Shown here one piece after another: positions 17,007 through 25,330 of a stretch of 64,000 bases of DNA. The stretch lies in assembly GCA_000381565.1 (NCBI GenBank), contig KB906725.1, forward strand, positions 1,505,731-1,569,730, read 5' to 3'. The translations under genes and the position numbers were made by a program. A model generated the notes under the pieces. That model made no database searches and was not told the DNA's origin. It worked only from the letters and a program-made list of their open reading frames with translations. The first letter of the stretch is position 1. Each line of letters starts with the position of its first letter. The stretch is from Oxalobacteraceae bacterium AB_14 (lineage in GTDB: Bacteria; Pseudomonadota; Gammaproteobacteria; Burkholderiales; Burkholderiaceae_D).

Positions 17007-17492
17007 TTATTCCGCCAGCAGTTTAGTAATATCGGCGACAAGATCTTCCGGCTTGGTGGCGGGGGCGTAGCGCTTGTAGACCGTGCCGTTCTTGCGGATC
17101 AGGAACTTGGTGAAATTCCATTTGATGGCCTCGGTGCCGAGGATGCCGGGGGCGTCCTTCTTCAGTTTAGTAAACAGCGGATGGGCGCTGTCGCCGTTGA
17201 CGTCGATCTTGGCGAACAGGGGGAAGGTGACGCCGTAGTTCTTTTCGCAGAAGGCGCCGATCTCCTCGGCCTGGCCCGGCTCCTGCGCGCCGAACTGGTT
17301 GCAGGGGAAGCCCAGCACCACCACGCCCTTGTCCTTGAACTGCTGGTACACCTGCTCCAGGCCCTTGTACTGCGGCGTGAAGCCGCATTTGCTGGCGGTG
17401 TTGACGATCAGCAGTACCTGGCCCTGGTACTGGCCCAGGTTGACGGGGGCGCCGGACAGGTCGTCGGCGCTGAGGTCGTAAATGGTGGTCAT
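17007..17492 (-). CDS. Glutathione peroxidase family protein
   Basis: A 161-residue thioredoxin-fold peroxidase. The active-site loop is NTASKCGFTPQY, with cysteine in place of selenocysteine, followed by LGFPCNQFGAQEP and WNFTKFL, which supply the Gln and Trp of the catalytic tetrad. Such proteins usually use thioredoxin as reductant. The ATG is 4 bases from the pilU stop, so it may be transcribed with pilU. Confidence 0.92.
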   Translation of the reverse strand: MTTIYDLSADDLSGAPVNLGQYQGQVLLIVNTASKCGFTPQYKGLEQVYQQFKDKGVVVLGFPCNQFGAQEPGQAEEIGAFCEKNYGVTFPLFAKIDVNGDSAHPLFTKLKKDAPGILGTEAIKWNFTKFLIRKNGTVYKRYAPATKPEDLVADITKLLAE

Positions 17493-17496
17493 ATGT

Positions 17497-18633
17497 TCAG
17501 ATCAGTCCTAAGTGTTCGGTGCCGGCCGAGAGATCCCGGTTCTTGGCGGCCTTGCCTTCGAGCTTGATGGCCAGCCGCAGGTCGTTGACGGAGTCGGCGT
17601 TGCGCAGCGCGTCTTCGTAGGTGATGATATCCGCTTCGTGCAGATCGAACAGCGACTGGTCGAAGGTCTGCATGCCGAGCTCGCGCGACTTCTTCATCAG
17701 CTCCTTGATTTCGTGGACTTCGCCCTTGAAGATCAGGTCCGAGATCAGCGGCGAGTTGAGCATGATTTCGATCGCCACCGCGCGGCCCTTGGATTCCTTG
17801 CGCGGGATCAGGCGCTGCGAGATCATGCCCTTCAGGTTGAGCGACAGGTCCATCAGCAACTGCTGGCGGCGTTCCTCGGGGAAGAAGTTGATGATGCGGT
17901 CGAGCGCCTGGTTGGCGCTGTTGGCGTGCAGGGTGGCCAGGCACAGGTGGCCGGTTTCGGCGAAGGCGATCGCGTGGTCCATGGTTTCGCGGTCGCGGAT
18001 CTCGCCGATCTGGATCACGTCCGGCGCCTGGCGCAGCGTGTTCTTCAGCGCGACGGCCCAGTCCTCGGTGTCGACCCCCACTTCGCGCTGGGTCATGATG
18101 CAGTTCTTGTGCGGGTGGACGTACTCGACCGGGTCCTCGATGGTGATGATGTGGCCGTAGCTGTTCTCGTTGCGGTAGCCGACCATGGCCGCCAGGGTGG
18201 TCGACTTGCCGGAGCCGGTGGCGCCGACCATGATGACCAGGCCGCGCTTGGACATGACGACGTCCTTGAGCACCTCGGGCAGGCCGAGGTCTTCGAGCTT
18301 GGGGATTTCGCTGGTGATGGTCCGCAGCACCATGCCGACCGAACTCATCTGCACAAAGGCCGACACCCGGTAGCGGCCCAGGTCGCCGGGGCTGATGGCG
18401 AAGTTGGCTTCCTTGGTCAGTTCGAACGAGGCGGTCTGCTTGTCGTTCATGATGGAGCGGGCCAGGTCCATGGTGTGGGCGGACGTGAGGACCTGCGACG
18501 ACACCGGCGTCATCTTGCCGTCGATCTTGATGGCGGGCGGGAAGCCGGCCGTGATGAACAGATCCGAGCCCTTCTTGCTGGTCATCAACCGCAGCAGGTC
18601 GAACATGAATTTGGAGGCCTGGTCGCGTTCCAT
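17497..18633 (-). CDS. pilU: Type IV pilus retraction-associated ATPase PilU
   Basis: A 378-residue PilT/VirB11-like ATPase from ATG 18633, whose ribosome site is 'aaagga'; an in-frame ATG 15 bases upstream is less likely. Walker A is GATGSGKSTT, the Asp box is THE-type ITIEDPVEYVH, Walker B is IQIGEIRDRETM and the His box is GHLCLATLHANSANQ. The acidic-rich C-terminus and LRLAIKLEG tail fit PilU rather than PilT. PilU works with PilT in pilus retraction. It lies downstream of pilT on the same strand, separated by a large palindrome. Confidence 0.9.
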   Translation of the reverse strand: MERDQASKFMFDLLRLMTSKKGSDLFITAGFPPAIKIDGKMTPVSSQVLTSAHTMDLARSIMNDKQTASFELTKEANFAISPGDLGRYRVSAFVQMSSVGMVLRTITSEIPKLEDLGLPEVLKDVVMSKRGLVIMVGATGSGKSTTLAAMVGYRNENSYGHIITIEDPVEYVHPHKNCIMTQREVGVDTEDWAVALKNTLRQAPDVIQIGEIRDRETMDHAIAFAETGHLCLATLHANSANQALDRIINFFPEERRQQLLMDLSLNLKGMISQRLIPRKESKGRAVAIEIMLNSPLISDLIFKGEVHEIKELMKKSRELGMQTFDQSLFDLHEADIITYEDALRNADSVNDLRLAIKLEGKAAKNRDLSAGTEHLGLI

Positions 18634-18649
18634 GATGTTTCCTTTCATT

Positions 18650-18735
18650 GGGGGTCAAGTCTGACATTCGGACACGGCCTCGGCCGTAGCTGCGCTTACG
18701 GCCGAGGCCGTGTCCGAATGTCAGACTTGACCCCC
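18650..18735. repeat. 39-bp perfect inverted repeat between pilT and pilU
   Basis: The arms 18650-18688 and 18697-18735 are perfectly complementary over 39 bases around an 8-base loop (gctgcgct). The outer ends read gggggtcaagtctgac and gtcagacttgaccccc. No gene fits inside. In the pilT-to-pilU transcript it would form a very stable hairpin. It looks like a palindromic REP/BIME-type unit; I see no second copy in the window. Confidence 0.85.
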
Positions 18736-18741
18736 GGTTTT

Positions 18742-19785
18742 TTAGCCGGGGAAGTTGTCCGGCGTCTTGGCGGCGCTGCGGGCGGCGGCGGCGCTGATGA
18801 CGTTGCGGCGCACCAGGTCCGTCAGGTTCTGGTCCAGGGTCTGCATGCCGACGTTGCTGCCGGTCTGGATCGCCGAGTACATCTGCGCGATCTTGGCTTC
18901 GCGGATCAGGTTGCGGATCGCCGGCGTCGCCACCATGATCTCGTGCGCCGCCACGCGGCCGTTGCCGTCCTTGGTTTTCAACAGCGTCTGCGAGATCACC
19001 GCCTGCAGCGATTCGGACAGCATCGCCCGCACCATCTCCTTCTCATCGGCCGGGAAGACGTCGACGATACGGTCGATGGTCTTGGCCGCCGACGAGGTGT
19101 GCAGGGTGCCGAACACCAGGTGGCCGGTCTCGGCCGCCGACAAGGCCAGGCGGATGGTCTCCAGGTCGCGCAGCTCGCCGACCAGGATGCAGTCCGGGTC
19201 TTCCCGCAGCGCCGAGCGCAGCGCGTTGTTGAACGACAGCGTGTGCGGCCCCACTTCGCGCTGGTTGATCAGGCATTTCTTCGATTCGTGCACGAACTCG
19301 ATCGGGTCTTCGATCGTCAGGATGTGGCCGTACTCGTTTTCGTTGAGGTGGTTGACCATCGCCGCCAGCGTGGTCGACTTGCCGGAACCGGTCGGCCCCG
19401 TCACCAGCACCAGCCCGCGCGGCTTGAGCGCGAACTCGGCGAAGATCTTCGGCGCGTTCAGCTCTTCCAGGCTGAGGATCTTCGATGGAATCGTCCGCAG
19501 CACCGCCGAGGCGCCCCGTTCCTGGTTGTAGGCGTTGACGCGGAAACGCGCCAGGCCGGGGATCGCGAACGAAAAGTCGCATTCGAGCATCTCTTCGTAG
19601 GCCTTGCGCTGGCCATCGTTCATGATGTCATAGATCATGCCGTGCACGTCCTTGTGCTCCAGCGGCGGCAGGTTGATGCGGCGCACGTCGCCGTGCACCC
19701 GTATCATCGGCGGCAGGCCGGCTGACAGGTGCAAGTCCGAGGCCTTGTTCTTGACGGAGAATGCGAGAAGTTCGGAGATGTCCAT
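18742..19785 (-). CDS. pilT: Type IV pilus retraction ATPase PilT
   Basis: A 347-residue hexameric retraction motor. It begins MDISELLAFSVKNKASDLHLSAGLPP, the classic PilT N-terminus. Walker A is GPTGSGKSTT, followed by ILTIEDPIEFVH, the Walker B region ILVGELRDLETIRLAL and the His box GHLVFGTLHTSSA. The C-terminal helix holds AIRNLIREAKIAQMYSAIQTG, the conserved AIRNLIRE PilT signature. It is divergent from yggS across 86 bases. Confidence 0.95.
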   Translation of the reverse strand: MDISELLAFSVKNKASDLHLSAGLPPMIRVHGDVRRINLPPLEHKDVHGMIYDIMNDGQRKAYEEMLECDFSFAIPGLARFRVNAYNQERGASAVLRTIPSKILSLEELNAPKIFAEFALKPRGLVLVTGPTGSGKSTTLAAMVNHLNENEYGHILTIEDPIEFVHESKKCLINQREVGPHTLSFNNALRSALREDPDCILVGELRDLETIRLALSAAETGHLVFGTLHTSSAAKTIDRIVDVFPADEKEMVRAMLSESLQAVISQTLLKTKDGNGRVAAHEIMVATPAIRNLIREAKIAQMYSAIQTGSNVGMQTLDQNLTDLVRRNVISAAAARSAAKTPDNFPG

Positions 19786-19871
19786 TTATAATCCCTGTGC
19801 CTGACGTTGGTGAGGTGCCGTTCCGGTGGGTTTCATTCACCTTAACCGTTGTTTCTAACGATTTTTACTCG

Positions 19872-20582
19872 ATGATTATGTCCCTGATCCCCCAGAACTT
19901 GCAAGCAATCACCTCGACAATTGTTGCCGCAGCCCAAGATGTTGGCCGTGCGCCGCAATCGGTGCAGCTGCTGGCCGTCTCCAAGACCTTCGGGCCGGAC
20001 GCGGTGCTGGAGGCGGTGCAGGCCGGCCAGCGCGCTTTCGGCGAAAACTACCTGCAGGAGGCGCTCGACAAGATCGCTGCGCTGAAGGCGGCCGGCGCGC
20101 CCGCGCTGGAGTGGCATTTCATCGGCCCGATCCAGAGCAACAAGACCCGCCCCATCGCCGAGCACTTCGATTGGGTGCACACGGTCGAGCGCGAGAAGAT
20201 CGCCCAGCGGCTGTCCGAGCAGCGGCCGGCCGGCATGGCGCCGCTGCAAATCTGTTTGCAGGTGAATATCAGCGGGGAAGCCAGCAAGAGCGGCGTGGCC
20301 CCGGCGGAATTGGCGCAGCTGGCCCACAAGGTCGCGGCGCTGCCGAATCTGACCTTGCGCGGCCTGATGGCGATCCCCGAGCCGGCCGAAGACTTTGCGC
20401 AGCAGCGGGCGGCGTTCGCCCAGCTGCGCGTGCTGTACCAGCAGCTGCGCGCCGACGGCCTGGCGCTCGACACGCTGTCGATGGGCATGTCGGCCGACCT
20501 GCGCGCCGCGATCGCCGAAGGCGCGACCATCGTGCGCGTCGGCAGCGCCATTTTTGGTTCACGAAACTACCACAAGGCTTGA
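19872..20582 (+). CDS. YggS-family PLP homeostasis protein
   Basis: About 236 residues from ATG 19872; an ATG at 19878 is equally plausible. It has the YggS/PROSC fold: the PLP lysine in LLAVSKTFG, then GENYLQEAL, HFIGPIQSNKT, LQVNISGEASKSG, GLMAIPEP and LSMGMSADLRAAIAEGATIVRVGSAIFG. The protein has no catalytic activity in known cases and controls PLP and amino-acid balance. It is followed 2 bases later by proC, a widespread arrangement in proteobacteria, usually next to pilT. Confidence 0.92.
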   Translation: MIMSLIPQNLQAITSTIVAAAQDVGRAPQSVQLLAVSKTFGPDAVLEAVQAGQRAFGENYLQEALDKIAALKAAGAPALEWHFIGPIQSNKTRPIAEHFDWVHTVEREKIAQRLSEQRPAGMAPLQICLQVNISGEASKSGVAPAELAQLAHKVAALPNLTLRGLMAIPEPAEDFAQQRAAFAQLRVLYQQLRADGLALDTLSMGMSADLRAAIAEGATIVRVGSAIFGSRNYHKA

Positions 20583-20584
20583 CA

Positions 20585-21409
20585 ATGAAAATAGCATTTA
20601 TCGGCGGCGGCAACATGGCCTCCGCCCTGATCGCGGGATTGGCCAACAAGCTCACCGCCGGCGCCAACATCCACGTGGCCGACCCGAACGCGGAGGCGCT
20701 GCATCGCCTGCAGCAGCAGTTCGGCGTGACCACGGCCGGCGGCGCCGATGCCGCCGTCTCGGCGGCGGACGTGATCGTGCTGGCGGTCAAACCGCAAAGC
20801 ATGCGCGAAGTGGCGGCCCAGCTGCTGCCGCTGATCGACCAGGCCAGGCAGCCGGTGGTCGTCTCGATCGCGGCCGGCATCCGCATCGTCGACCTGTCGC
20901 GCTGGCTGGGCGGCTACGGCGCCATCGTGCGCTGCATGCCGAACACGCCGGCGCTGATCGGCATGGGCATCACCGGCATGGCGGCGACGGCCGGCGTGAC
21001 GGCGGCGCAGAAGCAGGCTGCCGACGATATCCTGCGCGCCGTCGGCCCGACCGTGTGGCTGGACGACGAGTCGCAGATCGATGCGGTGACGGCGGTGTCG
21101 GGCAGCGGCCCGGCCTATGTGTTCTACTTCATCGAGGCGATGCAGCAGGCCGCCGTGGACATGGGCCTGAGCGCGGAGCAGGGCAAGCAGCTGGCGCTGG
21201 CCACCTTTGCCGGCGCTTCCCAGCTGGCGGTGCGGTCGGATGAGCCGGTGTCGCTGCTGCGCGAGCGCGTGACGTCGAAAGGCGGCACCACCTACGCGGC
21301 GCTGACCAGCATGGAGGACAGCGGCGTGAAGGCGGCGATCGCCAAGGCGATGAAAGCGGCCAGGCAGCGCGGCAAGGAAATGGGCGACGAACTGGGTTCT
21401 TCCAACTAA
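20585..21409 (+). CDS. proC: Pyrroline-5-carboxylate reductase
   Basis: This 274-residue enzyme makes the last step of proline synthesis. The Rossmann NAD(P) motif is FIGGGNMASALIAGL at the N-terminus. VRCMPNTPALIGMGITG and AVSGSGPAYVFYFIEAM are the family signatures, and the C-terminal dimerisation domain has RERVTSKGGTTYAAL. It directly follows yggS. Confidence 0.95.
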   Translation: MKIAFIGGGNMASALIAGLANKLTAGANIHVADPNAEALHRLQQQFGVTTAGGADAAVSAADVIVLAVKPQSMREVAAQLLPLIDQARQPVVVSIAAGIRIVDLSRWLGGYGAIVRCMPNTPALIGMGITGMAATAGVTAAQKQAADDILRAVGPTVWLDDESQIDAVTAVSGSGPAYVFYFIEAMQQAAVDMGLSAEQGKQLALATFAGASQLAVRSDEPVSLLRERVTSKGGTTYAALTSMEDSGVKAAIAKAMKAARQRGKEMGDELGSSN

Positions 21410-21488
21410 GACCAACGAAAGGCTGCACGATGACGGTAACCCGGTATTTGCCCTTGATTGCAGCCTACACCGCGCGTAGCGCCTTGGC

Positions 21489-22625
21489 TCACGAGGCCGC
21501 GCCGCAGCCTTGCTTCATCGCGGCGATCCATGCGCGTATCAGGTCCACGCCCTCCTTGTGGACCGAGCCGCGTCCCAGTTCCGGCATCATGATGCCGGTC
21601 TGGTCGGAGCTGAGCCGGTAGACCATGATCGATTCATCCGGCTTGCCCGGCGCGATGCCGTAGCCATGGCCGCCAGTGCCGGCGCCGGCCGCCACCGGCG
21701 GCTTGCACAAACCCAGATGCAGATCGGCCGGCGCGCCCATGTTCAGGTGCAGCGCGGTGGTGTTGGCCGCGCCCTTGTCGTTGTGGCAGTGGGCGCAGTT
21801 GATGTCCAGGTAGGCGCGGGCGCGCGCGTCCAGCGTCTGGCCCTGGTCGCGCCAGTTGGCGTTGTGCGGCGCGGTGGCCGCGACGTTGGCCGGCACGCCG
21901 CTCAGGTAGCCGATGCGGGCCAGGTAATCGAGTTGGTTGACGCTCACGCCGTCGTAGCTGTAGCTGCGGTTCATATGCCGCGCCTTCGGGCCGATGGGCT
22001 GGAACTGGCGCGACTTCACATCGGCCACGTGGCAGGACGCGCACTGGTTCACGTTCGGCACCACGTAGGTCAGCGGCTTGCGGGTCTGGTCCGCATGCAC
22101 CACTTCCAGCGGTATCTGGTCGCCGGTGCGCGACAGCACGGCCTCGGTCTGCTCGGCGTTCCACACATAGGGCAGGGCGATCCAGCCGTCGGCGCGGCGC
22201 ACCAGCAGGCGGGTTTCGACCAGGCGCACGTTGGCCAGGTCGAGCTTGTCGCCGCCGGTCTTGCTGGTGTCGTAGGTGGCCAGCACCGCCTTGGCGGGGC
22301 CGTCCGCCTTCGGATAGTAGAAGGTCTTGCTGATGATGGTCCCGAGCGGGAACTCGAACGTCGTATCGGCGTTGTAGACGGCGCTTTGGCCCTTGGGCAT
22401 CCAGACGGTGCGCAGCTTTTGCGCATAGTCGGTGAACAGCGGCGTATTGAGGTCGTAGGGGACCACGCCGGTGTTCAGGTTCAGGCGGCCGCCGGACACC
22501 GTCATCAAGTGCCAGTCGCTCAAGCTGGCCGGGTTGCCTTCGGTGATAAAGCTCACCGGGGCCTGGGGCTGGGTGCACGCCGCGAGCATCAGCGTGCCGG
22601 CGATCGCTGCGAATCTCGCCATCAT
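21489..22625 (-). CDS. Diheme c-type cytochrome lipoprotein (SO_2930/HNE_0200-like)
   Basis: A 378-residue protein from ATG 22625, whose ATGA overlaps the stop of the upstream beta-helix gene. The signal peptide ends in a lipobox (LMLAAC). Two heme-binding motifs are visible: CASCH near residue 196 and CAHCH near residue 284. Conserved family stretches include VPYDLNTPLFTDYAQKLRTVWMP and a terminal IMMPELGRG. The pairing with a beta-helix protein matches the uncharacterised SO_2929/SO_2930 couple known from Shewanella. The function is unknown; an outer-membrane or periplasmic redox role is inferred. Confidence 0.82.
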   Translation of the reverse strand: MMARFAAIAGTLMLAACTQPQAPVSFITEGNPASLSDWHLMTVSGGRLNLNTGVVPYDLNTPLFTDYAQKLRTVWMPKGQSAVYNADTTFEFPLGTIISKTFYYPKADGPAKAVLATYDTSKTGGDKLDLANVRLVETRLLVRRADGWIALPYVWNAEQTEAVLSRTGDQIPLEVVHADQTRKPLTYVVPNVNQCASCHVADVKSRQFQPIGPKARHMNRSYSYDGVSVNQLDYLARIGYLSGVPANVAATAPHNANWRDQGQTLDARARAYLDINCAHCHNDKGAANTTALHLNMGAPADLHLGLCKPPVAAGAGTGGHGYGIAPGKPDESIMVYRLSSDQTGIMMPELGRGSVHKEGVDLIRAWIAAMKQGCGAAS

Positions 22626-23881
22626 GATTGCGCGGCGAGTTGGGCGATGGTCACCGGCGGCAGCTTGGCCAGCGCGCAGCGGAACGGCGCCGTTTCCTTG
22701 CTGGGGTTCTTGTACTTGTTCGGGCCGTCGGCGTTCAGCACGTCCACGCCGTCCTGGATGCAGATGCGCTGCTCGGCCGGCATCACGCCCTTGACCAGCA
22801 GCTTGGTGTCGACGTAGCCGTCCCACAGCACGTCGGGCAGGTGGCCGCCGATGCCGTACATGGCGATCTTCAGCGCCTTCAGGTCCAGGCCATCGGGCGA
22901 ATCGCCGCCGCCCTTGAAGCGGTTGCCGTAGACGTAGATCGCCTTCGGATACGGATCGTAGCCGGCGGCCACGCCTTTCTCGGTGAAGTAGCCGGTGGAG
23001 TGGTAGCTGGAGATGATGACGTTGGCGGTCTGGTTGTCGGCGACGTCGTTGTCGAAGATCTCCACTTTCGAATTGGAGTTGATGACGATGCCGGAACCGG
23101 CCGGCACGCTGGCCACGGCCGTGCCGCGCGCGGCGAAGTTGTCGAGGTTGTTCTTCTCGACCTTGTTCTTGTACACGCGGGTGCTATGGCCGGGCTGCGA
23201 CAGGTTGGGCATGTTGAACACCAGGATGCCGCCGGTGTTGTTGGTGGCGACGTTGTCGTAGACATCGGCGTTGATGGTGTTTTCGATTTCGATGCCGGCC
23301 ACGTTCTGCTCGGCGCGGCAGCGGCGCACCACGACGCCGTTGGACTGGCCGACGTAGATGCCGGCGTCCGAGGCGGCGATCGCCACGCTGTCTTCGATCA
23401 GCACGTTGCGGGTCTTGACCGGGTAGATGCCGTAGGCGCCGTTGCTGACCTTGGAGCCGCCGGTCCACTGCACCTTGACCTTGCGGATGGTGATGTTGTC
23501 GCCGTCGTTGATCTTCAGGCCGTCGCCCTTGGAGTCCTCGATGGTCAGGCCCTCGATGGTGAAGTTGCTGGCGTAGACCAGCATGCCTTCCGGCCCGGTG
23601 ACCTGGCCCTTGAACGAGAGGATGGTCTGGTCCATGCCGGCGCCGCGCACCGTGACGCCGTTGCCGCGCAGCGTCAGGCCGCTAGTGAGATGATAGGTGC
23701 CGGCCGGGATCTCGACCACGCTGCCGGGTTTGGCGTCGAGCAGCTGCTCCTGCAGCTTCTTCTGGAACGCCGCGTCGGCGCTGGCCTGTTCGGCCGAGAC
23801 GGGCGCCTCGGACTTGCCGCAAGCGCCCAGCAGGGCGACTGTCGTACCGCAAAGAGCTAGTGTGCGTAAGGCCTTGTACAT
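22622..23881 (-). CDS. Parallel beta-helix lipoprotein (SO_2929-like, CASH/NosD-type repeats)
   Basis: A 419-residue protein with a lipoprotein signal (TVALLGAC). About residues 55-330 are beta-helix rungs with recurring G-V-x-V-R and N-x-G-I-x-V patterns, for example NVAGIEIENTINADVYDNVA and NTGGILVFNMPNLS. The PbH1/CASH fold is shared with carbohydrate-binding proteins and with NosD, the nitrous oxide reductase maturation factor. A C-terminal region with CIQDGVDVLNADG follows. It is translationally coupled to the downstream diheme cytochrome, so both probably act in one envelope complex. Confidence 0.82.
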   Translation of the reverse strand: MYKALRTLALCGTTVALLGACGKSEAPVSAEQASADAAFQKKLQEQLLDAKPGSVVEIPAGTYHLTSGLTLRGNGVTVRGAGMDQTILSFKGQVTGPEGMLVYASNFTIEGLTIEDSKGDGLKINDGDNITIRKVKVQWTGGSKVSNGAYGIYPVKTRNVLIEDSVAIAASDAGIYVGQSNGVVVRRCRAEQNVAGIEIENTINADVYDNVATNNTGGILVFNMPNLSQPGHSTRVYKNKVEKNNLDNFAARGTAVASVPAGSGIVINSNSKVEIFDNDVADNQTANVIISSYHSTGYFTEKGVAAGYDPYPKAIYVYGNRFKGGGDSPDGLDLKALKIAMYGIGGHLPDVLWDGYVDTKLLVKGVMPAEQRICIQDGVDVLNADGPNKYKNPSKETAPFRCALAKLPPVTIAQLAAQS

Positions 23882-24024
23882 GTCGTCCCCTCATTCTATT
23901 TGTTAGAATTTGTTAGATGTAGAGTGCTTGGCAACGTTGAGTATAGCAGTATGTTTTCGACATTTTGCGCGTATCATGGCCGGGCCGTGGCCATGTGGCG
24001 CGGCAGCGACGGAAAGGAAAAAAG

Positions 24025-24324
24025 ATGACGAATCGCCGTATATTTATTCTGCACACTTGCGCCGGCCTGGCCGCAGCTACGCTGGGCTGCATGGCACGGG
24101 CCGAGGACCGCGTGCCGCTGAAGGAAGACGAGCCGCTGGCCCAAGAGTTCAACTATGTGGTTGACGCCGCCAAGGTTGACAGGCACAAATTCCCCGACTT
24201 CAAGGCCGGCGACCGCTGCAGCAAGTGCCAGATCTACGAGGACGGCCCGAACGACATGGGCGGCTGCGCCATCTTCCCCGGCAAGCTGGTGGCGGCGGCC
24301 GGCTGGTGCACCTCGTTCGGCTGA
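24025..24324 (+). CDS. High-potential iron-sulfur protein (HiPIP)
   Basis: A 99-residue precursor with a Tat-type signal peptide (arginine pair at residues 4-5, hydrophobic stretch, cleavage near ARA-ED). The mature part has the HiPIP spacing of four cysteines: CSKCQIY, GGCAIFP and AGWCTSF. HiPIPs carry one [4Fe-4S] cluster and shuttle electrons in the periplasm. 'ggaaaggaaa' gives a strong ribosome site before ATG 24025. It is divergent from the beta-helix/diheme cytochrome pair. Confidence 0.92.
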   Translation: MTNRRIFILHTCAGLAAATLGCMARAEDRVPLKEDEPLAQEFNYVVDAAKVDRHKFPDFKAGDRCSKCQIYEDGPNDMGGCAIFPGKLVAAAGWCTSFG

Positions 24325-24371
24325 CGTGGACTACGAGTCCCTTAGGCCGTGGACAGTGCTGCGGTGGTAGA

Positions 24372-24385
24372 CTGATATTCATCAG
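24372..24385. promoter_or_regulatory. Candidate operator of the toxin-antitoxin module
   Basis: The dyad ctgat-attc-atcag overlaps the start of the antitoxin ribosome site (agggagc). Toxin-antitoxin operons usually repress themselves through such sites. Confidence 0.35.
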
Positions 24386-24395
24386 GGAGCACATC

Positions 24396-24623
24396 ATGAA
24401 AAGCGATTTACTGCAACAAGTAAGCGAGCTGACGGTGGAGGATCAACTTGCCTTGGTCGAGGCGATCTGGGACGGCATCATTCGTAGTGGTGAAGCGCTT
24501 CAGCCGACTGCGGCGCAAAAAGCTGAACTGGACAAGCTTCTGGCCGAGCATGATGCAAACCCGAGTGACGTTTTGACTTGGGAAGAAGTTGAGGCCGCAG
24601 CTATTGCTCGCATGCGCCAATGA
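24396..24623 (+). CDS. Addiction-module antitoxin (TIGR02574-type)
   Basis: A 75-residue acidic protein with the typical 'addiction module component' layout: LTVEDQLALVEAIWDGI (family form L..EerlaLieaLWdsl), then AELDKLLAEHDANPSDVLTWEEVEA. A strong ribosome site (agggagc) precedes the ATG. The gene overlaps the toxin by four bases (ATGA). The protein should bind and neutralise the toxin and repress the operon. Confidence 0.88.
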   Translation: MKSDLLQQVSELTVEDQLALVEAIWDGIIRSGEALQPTAAQKAELDKLLAEHDANPSDVLTWEEVEAAAIARMRQ

Positions 24624-24919
24624 CGCTCCCCGTCACCTTCTCTCGGGCTGCAGGCGGGCATGTCGCCGATGCAGCGCATTGGTACGAGAATAAGCGTCAG
24701 GGCCTGGGTGCGGAATTTCTGGCCGAACTGAAGCAGAGAGTTTCGCTGGCCGCTCAACATCCGCTGCAATATCCCTGCGTCCATCAGGATGCGCGAAGAA
24801 TTCCTTTGAAGCGTTTTCCTTACTTCGTCTATTTCCGTTTGGAGCCCGGCCGTCTGCTTGTCTTCGCGGTGCTGCATGCACGAAGAGACGCTGCGAAACT
24901 ACTTACGGGCGATGAGTAG
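24620..24919 (+). CDS. RelE/ParE-family toxin
   Basis: A 99-residue partner of the preceding antitoxin. It shows the ParE pattern: FSRAAGGHVADAAHWYENKRQGLGAEFLAEL, then HPLQYPCVHQDARRIPLKRFPYFVYFRL and LVFAVLHARRD. All expected elements of an intact toxin are present. It is coupled to the antitoxin by ATGA. Its 3' end overlaps the convergent DUF883 gene by 21 bases. Confidence 0.88.
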   Translation: MTLPVTFSRAAGGHVADAAHWYENKRQGLGAEFLAELKQRVSLAAQHPLQYPCVHQDARRIPLKRFPYFVYFRLEPGRLLVFAVLHARRDAAKLLTGDE

Positions 24920-25246
24920 TCCGACAACAACGCCGATCGCCGCGCCCAGTCCCACCGATTTCCAAGGATTGTCCCGCACATAGACGTTGGCGGACTCGGC
25001 CGCGCCACGGCTGCGGGCGATCAGGCTGTCTTCCAGCTTGCGCAGGTCGCTCTTGGCGGTGCGCAGCGTGTCATCGAAGCGGGCGCGGGTTTCGGGATTG
25101 GGCGCGGGTTGTTTGGCGGCATCCTTCAGCCTATCCTCGGCTTCGCCGATGGCGTGCTTCAGTTCGTCCATCAGCTTGTCGCGCGCGCCGGCGCTGGCGG
25201 CCTGGTTGTCGGCGATGCCTTTGCCGTTCGCTTGTGTCTGATCCAT
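24899..25246 (-). CDS. DUF883 (ElaB/YqjD-like) membrane-anchored protein
   Basis: A 115-residue protein: a polar helical region (about residues 20-85, likely coiled coil), then YVRDNPWKSVGLGAAIGVVVGLL, the C-terminal tail anchor typical of the family, ending ARK. E. coli relatives are stationary-phase, ribosome-associated inner-membrane proteins. It overlaps the end of the toxin gene on the opposite strand. Confidence 0.88.
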   Translation of the reverse strand: MDQTQANGKGIADNQAASAGARDKLMDELKHAIGEAEDRLKDAAKQPAPNPETRARFDDTLRTAKSDLRKLEDSLIARSRGAAESANVYVRDNPWKSVGLGAAIGVVVGLLIARK

Positions 25247-25330
25247 GATGACCTCGTCGAATGTCTGGGTGGCTGGGGATAGTCATTGTAGGCAGCGCGG
25301 GCGTCGTCGCCTTGTGCTGTCTCAATCGTG

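Noticed and set aside
17512..19725. 737-residue plus-strand frame across pilU and pilT
   Set aside because: It even reads through the palindrome, but is an antisense shadow without recognisable domains.
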